From assembly GCF_000819785.1 (NCBI RefSeq), contig NZ_CDBK01000044.1, forward strand, positions 1 to 64,000: DNA of 64,000 bases, in the 5' to 3' direction. Shown here piece after piece: positions 61,577 to 64,000 of the stretch. Position 1 is the first letter of the stretch. Each line of letters opens with the position of its first letter. The notes beneath the pieces were generated by a model. The model did not search any database. It was not told the origin of the DNA and saw nothing but the letters and a program-made list of their open reading frames with translations. Source of the stretch: Aeromonas caviae. Its GTDB lineage: Bacteria; Pseudomonadota; Gammaproteobacteria; Enterobacterales; Aeromonadaceae. The position numbers were made by a program, and so were the translations under genes.

Positions 61577-62138
61577 GGCCCGGCGCGGCTTCACCCTGAT
61601 CGAGTTCGTGGTCGGCATTGTGCTGCTGGCTATCGCCCTGACCGGCATCCTGGGGCTTCTCATCAATCAGGCACCCCAGGCGGTGGATCCGGTGCAGCAG
61701 GTACGGGCCGCCCAGCTGGCCCAGCGGATCTTAAGCGAGGTGCTGCAAAAATCCTTCGATGAGCACTCGGATCACAACGGCGGCCGTTTTCGCTGCGGTG
61801 AGACCGTCGGCACCCCTGCGGTGACCTATCCCCCCTGCACCGCCAGCGCCGACTACGGCCCGGAGGGGGGCGAGACCCGCCCCTATGCCTTCAACGACGT
61901 GGACGATTTCGACACCGGGGGTCACTGGGTGGACGCCAACCTGTTTACCCAGACGGATGCCGAGGGCGTCAGCGACCAGGAGTATCGCCACTATCAGATC
62001 AGGATCGCCGTCACCCCGGATACCCTGTTTGGCAGCACCGGGCCAGGGGCCGAGTCTATCGGCAAGCGCGTCGCCCTGACAGTGCGTCTGCCGGATGAGA
62101 GCGAGCTGGCGTTTGCCCTCTATCGGGGGAACTACTGA
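61563..62138 (+). CDS. mshD: MshD, minor prepilin
   Basis: A 191-aa prepilin-like protein, cut at KARRG-FTLIEFVVGIVLLA, with a PilV/GspI-like N terminus and a beta-rich C-terminal domain (RVALTVRLPDESELAFALYRG). It overlaps mshC and its stop overlaps the mshO start. Confidence 0.9.
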   Translation: MPSLKARRGFTLIEFVVGIVLLAIALTGILGLLINQAPQAVDPVQQVRAAQLAQRILSEVLQKSFDEHSDHNGGRFRCGETVGTPAVTYPPCTASADYGPEGGETRPYAFNDVDDFDTGGHWVDANLFTQTDAEGVSDQEYRHYQIRIAVTPDTLFGSTGPGAESIGKRVALTVRLPDESELAFALYRGNY

Positions 62139-63010
62139 TGGACCAGCCGCACTCCCGTTATGCCGCGTCCGATGACGCAGCTGTGACCATACCCCGTTAC
62201 CGCGTCCGATCAGGCTTCGCTCATCGAGCCTGCGCCCAACCTGGGCGGGGGCGGGGCTTCACCCTGGTGGAGCTGGTGATGGTGATCCTGCTGCTCGGGG
62301 TGATGGCGACCTTCTCCAGCCAGTTTATCGGCATCGGCACCCAGATTTACGGGGATGCCAGCCGCCGCGAGCAGCTGATGAGCGATGCCCGCTTCGCCCT
62401 GGAGCGGCTCAACCGCGAGCTGCGCGATGCGGTCCCCGGCTCGGTGCGCATCGAGGATGAGGCGGGCAAGGGGGCGGATCAGGGGACCTGCCTGCGCTTC
62501 TGGCCCATCGCCACCGCCAGCCGCTATCTGGGCTCAGTGGCCAGCGCCGGGCTCAACATAGTGGTGCCGGACGCGCTGCCGCGAGAGAAGGACCAGGCCA
62601 TCGTCTATCCTCTCGCCGATCCGGCACTCGGCCTGGATCAGGGGTGTCTCCATGGCAACTGCGTGGCCGCCGTCACCTCGGTGGGGAGCCCGATCTCGGG
62701 GGCCTTGCCGCTGACGGTGGATGGCACCTTCGCCAAGGAGTCCCCCGGGCAGCGCATCTATTTTGCCCGTCAGCAGGTGCGTTACTGCGTGACGAATGCC
62801 GCCCTGACCCGGGTCAGCGCCGCCATCGGTGCTGACATCAGCCTGGGCACCTCGGCCCTCATGGCCGAGCATATCCGCCCCGCGTCCTATTACTTCTACC
62901 GGGAGCCCGCCGCCTTCAACCAGAGCGAGGTGGGGCTGCGGCTGGAGTTCGAGCAGCGCGACGAGCGCGTCGTCTTCCACCACAAGCTGGAGACCCTCAA
63001 TGTGCCCTGA
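62138..63010 (+). CDS. mshO: MshO, minor prepilin (PilW/GspJ-like)
   Basis: A 290-aa prepilin-like protein cut at GRGRG-FTLVELVMVILLLG. The leader from the ATG that overlaps the mshD stop is 40 residues, unusually long for this family. An in-frame GTG 15 codons in would shorten it to about 25. The C-terminal domain has the SDARFALERLNRELRDAV helix typical of PilW/GspJ. Confidence 0.88.
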   Translation: MDQPHSRYAASDDAAVTIPRYRVRSGFAHRACAQPGRGRGFTLVELVMVILLLGVMATFSSQFIGIGTQIYGDASRREQLMSDARFALERLNRELRDAVPGSVRIEDEAGKGADQGTCLRFWPIATASRYLGSVASAGLNIVVPDALPREKDQAIVYPLADPALGLDQGCLHGNCVAAVTSVGSPISGALPLTVDGTFAKESPGQRIYFARQQVRYCVTNAALTRVSAAIGADISLGTSALMAEHIRPASYYFYREPAAFNQSEVGLRLEFEQRDERVVFHHKLETLNVP

Positions 63011-63467
63011 CACTCCCACCATGGTGAGGTCCCAGCGGGGCAGCTCCATCCTGATCGCGCTCTTTGTCATCGTCATCATGGCCCTGCTGGCGGCGGCCAT
63101 GGGGCGTTTCCTGGTGGACAGCAGCGAGAAGCATACGGTGGAGGTGCGCGGCGTGCGTGCCCTGATGGCGGCCCAGAGCGGGCTCGAAGTTGCACTGTAC
63201 CGGCTCTATCCCAATGGGGAGTGGCAGGGGCAGGCCAGCCGGTGCGTCCCCATAGCGCTCGACTTCACCGAGCCCGGGCTTGCCGGGTGTCAGGCCAGCA
63301 TCACCTGCAACAGGGTGACGGTGAGTGCGGCCGGAGGGACCCAGACCGGATACCGATTCAGCAGCGAAGGGCGCTGTGGCCAGCCCGATGCCGGCAGCGG
63401 CCCGAACCCCGATTTTGCCGTCAGCCGCACCCTGGTGGCGGAAGCCTTTGATGGAGCGACGCCATGA
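63000..63467 (+). CDS. mshP: MshP, PilX-like MSHA protein
   Basis: A 155-aa protein with an N-terminal helix (SSILIALFVIVIMALLAAAMG) and four cysteines in the C-terminal part. It resembles PilX/GspK-type minor pilins but without the canonical Glu at +5 after a cleaved glycine. ATG 63000, behind GGAG, overlaps mshO by eleven bases; ATG 63021 is an alternative. Confidence 0.85.
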   Translation: MCPDTPTMVRSQRGSSILIALFVIVIMALLAAAMGRFLVDSSEKHTVEVRGVRALMAAQSGLEVALYRLYPNGEWQGQASRCVPIALDFTEPGLAGCQASITCNRVTVSAAGGTQTGYRFSSEGRCGQPDAGSGPNPDFAVSRTLVAEAFDGATP

Positions 63468-63492
63468 GCCCCCTGCCAAGGAGCCAGACCCC

Positions 63493-64000
63493 ATGAAGTC
63501 CAGCCAGCCTCTTCGCGGCGCCCTGTTGTGGATCTTGCTGGGATCCACCTCGGTGCAGGCCGCCAGCCAGTGTACCGAAGCCTTCCTCTTCCCGGTGCAG
63601 AGCCACGCCTCCCCCGGCGTGCTGAGCATGAACAATGAAAGCAAGATCATCAGCACCACTGTGGGGGCCAGTTACCCCTTCCTGACCAAAAACATCCAGC
63701 CCAACGCCAACTGCAACAACGGTGGTTTCTGGAACAACGGCACCTGGGTCTCCAATTGCAACGTCAGCGGCACCCTTGCCAGTGTGCTCAAGGATGTGAC
63801 CTTCATCAGCGATCCCGACGCGTTTCCGGCCAACCCGGGGGGCTTCCCCTCCTACAGCGGGAAAAATGATCTCGCTTGCGACGGGACCACCTCTCCTGCT
63901 GCCGGTGACTACAAGAACGCCTCGTGGGGGGGCAACAGCTGCGTGGCGACCCTGAAATCGGGCCAGACCTATCGCTTCGATACCTTGTCTATCAGCGAAG
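63493..64000 (+). CDS. mshQ: MshQ, large MSHA-associated surface protein (partial)
   Basis: Start of a long frame that runs off the window: 169 residues seen. A signal peptide (LLWILLGSTSVQA-AS near residue 24) precedes a Gly/Asn/Ser-rich, cysteine-containing extracellular region. Position right after mshP identifies it with mshQ, whose products are large (often over 1000 aa) and which may act as adhesin or tip protein. Confidence 0.85.
   Translation, partial: MKSSQPLRGALLWILLGSTSVQAASQCTEAFLFPVQSHASPGVLSMNNESKIISTTVGASYPFLTKNIQPNANCNNGGFWNNGTWVSNCNVSGTLASVLKDVTFISDPDAFPANPGGFPSYSGKNDLACDGTTSPAAGDYKNASWGGNSCVATLKSGQTYRFDTLSISE

Overview
The window looks like core chromosome of a gamma-proteobacterium of the genus Aeromonas. 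The evidence is high-GC coding DNA with strong gammaproteobacterial gene content and order (rsmD/ftsY/ftsE/ftsX/rpoH, fabR-yijD, kefG-kefB, emrA-emrB) and an MSHA (mannose-sensitive haemagglutinin) type IV pilus locus of Aeromonas/Vibrio type with the pilus genes after csrD (mshH). The genus call is an inference from gene content. I see no prophage, CRISPR array, plasmid gene or intact insertion sequence.

Layout. 1-1450: a tRNA-Asp gene, then about 1.3 kb without protein genes. The minus strand there carries what I read as a CsrB-family regulatory RNA (603-1101): more than 25 GGA motifs, many in the loops of small hairpins, a terminal intrinsic terminator, a promoter and UvrY-like upstream half-sites. 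1450-8400: a WYL regulator, a sirB2-kefB-kefG potassium-efflux cluster with a LysR gene, an SDR enzyme and a DUF411 protein. 8560-15950: an exported oligopeptidase B, a TAXI-type TRAP transporter (binding protein plus fused permease) and a YhhN lysoplasmalogenase-like protein. 16000-24320: EmrAB efflux pump with a divergent LysR gene, a DUF2007/zinc-ribbon protein, a dicarboxylate/amino-acid symporter, YecH, a MarC-family protein, a second LysR gene, an orphan short TatA/TatE-like protein and a YfcZ-like protein. 24530-31280: an MltF-like lytic transglycosylase, a phospholipase D-family synthase, a fatty-acid desaturase divergent from fabR, yijD, yhhL and rsmD. 31390-36290: ftsY (with a long repeat-built acidic domain), ftsE, ftsX and rpoH. 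36410-43400: carbonic anhydrase, then the complete histidine-utilisation set hutC, hutI, hutG, hutU, hutH. 43590-46370: a ChaA-type cation/proton antiporter and a CSS-motif EAL phosphodiesterase. 46880-64000: csrD/mshH, a D-cysteine desulfhydrase-like gene on the opposite strand, then the MSHA operon in order I, (PilN-like), J, K, L, M, N, E, G, F, B, A, C, D, O, P, Q. mshQ runs off the end.

Working together. The hut genes convert histidine to glutamate under HutC, with HutC-type palindromes flanking hutC and preceding hutI. FabR faces the desaturase across a palindrome overlapping the desaturase promoter, so membrane unsaturation is probably autoregulated there. CsrB and CsrD, the RNA and its decay factor in the Csr system, both lie in this window, CsrD directly ahead of the pilus genes.

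Most notable observations: (i) a one-base frameshift in the PilN-like MSHA gene near 50784; (ii) four independent short tandem partial duplications at gene ends (DUF2007 gene, rsmD, chaA, mshG), each leaving a decayed copy outside the live gene; (iii) three orphan intrinsic terminators in intergenic regions suggesting undescribed small RNAs, one behind a sigma-E-like promoter just upstream of rpoH; (iv) three proteins of 52-54 residues that are easily missed. I did not find a convincing wholly new multi-gene system.
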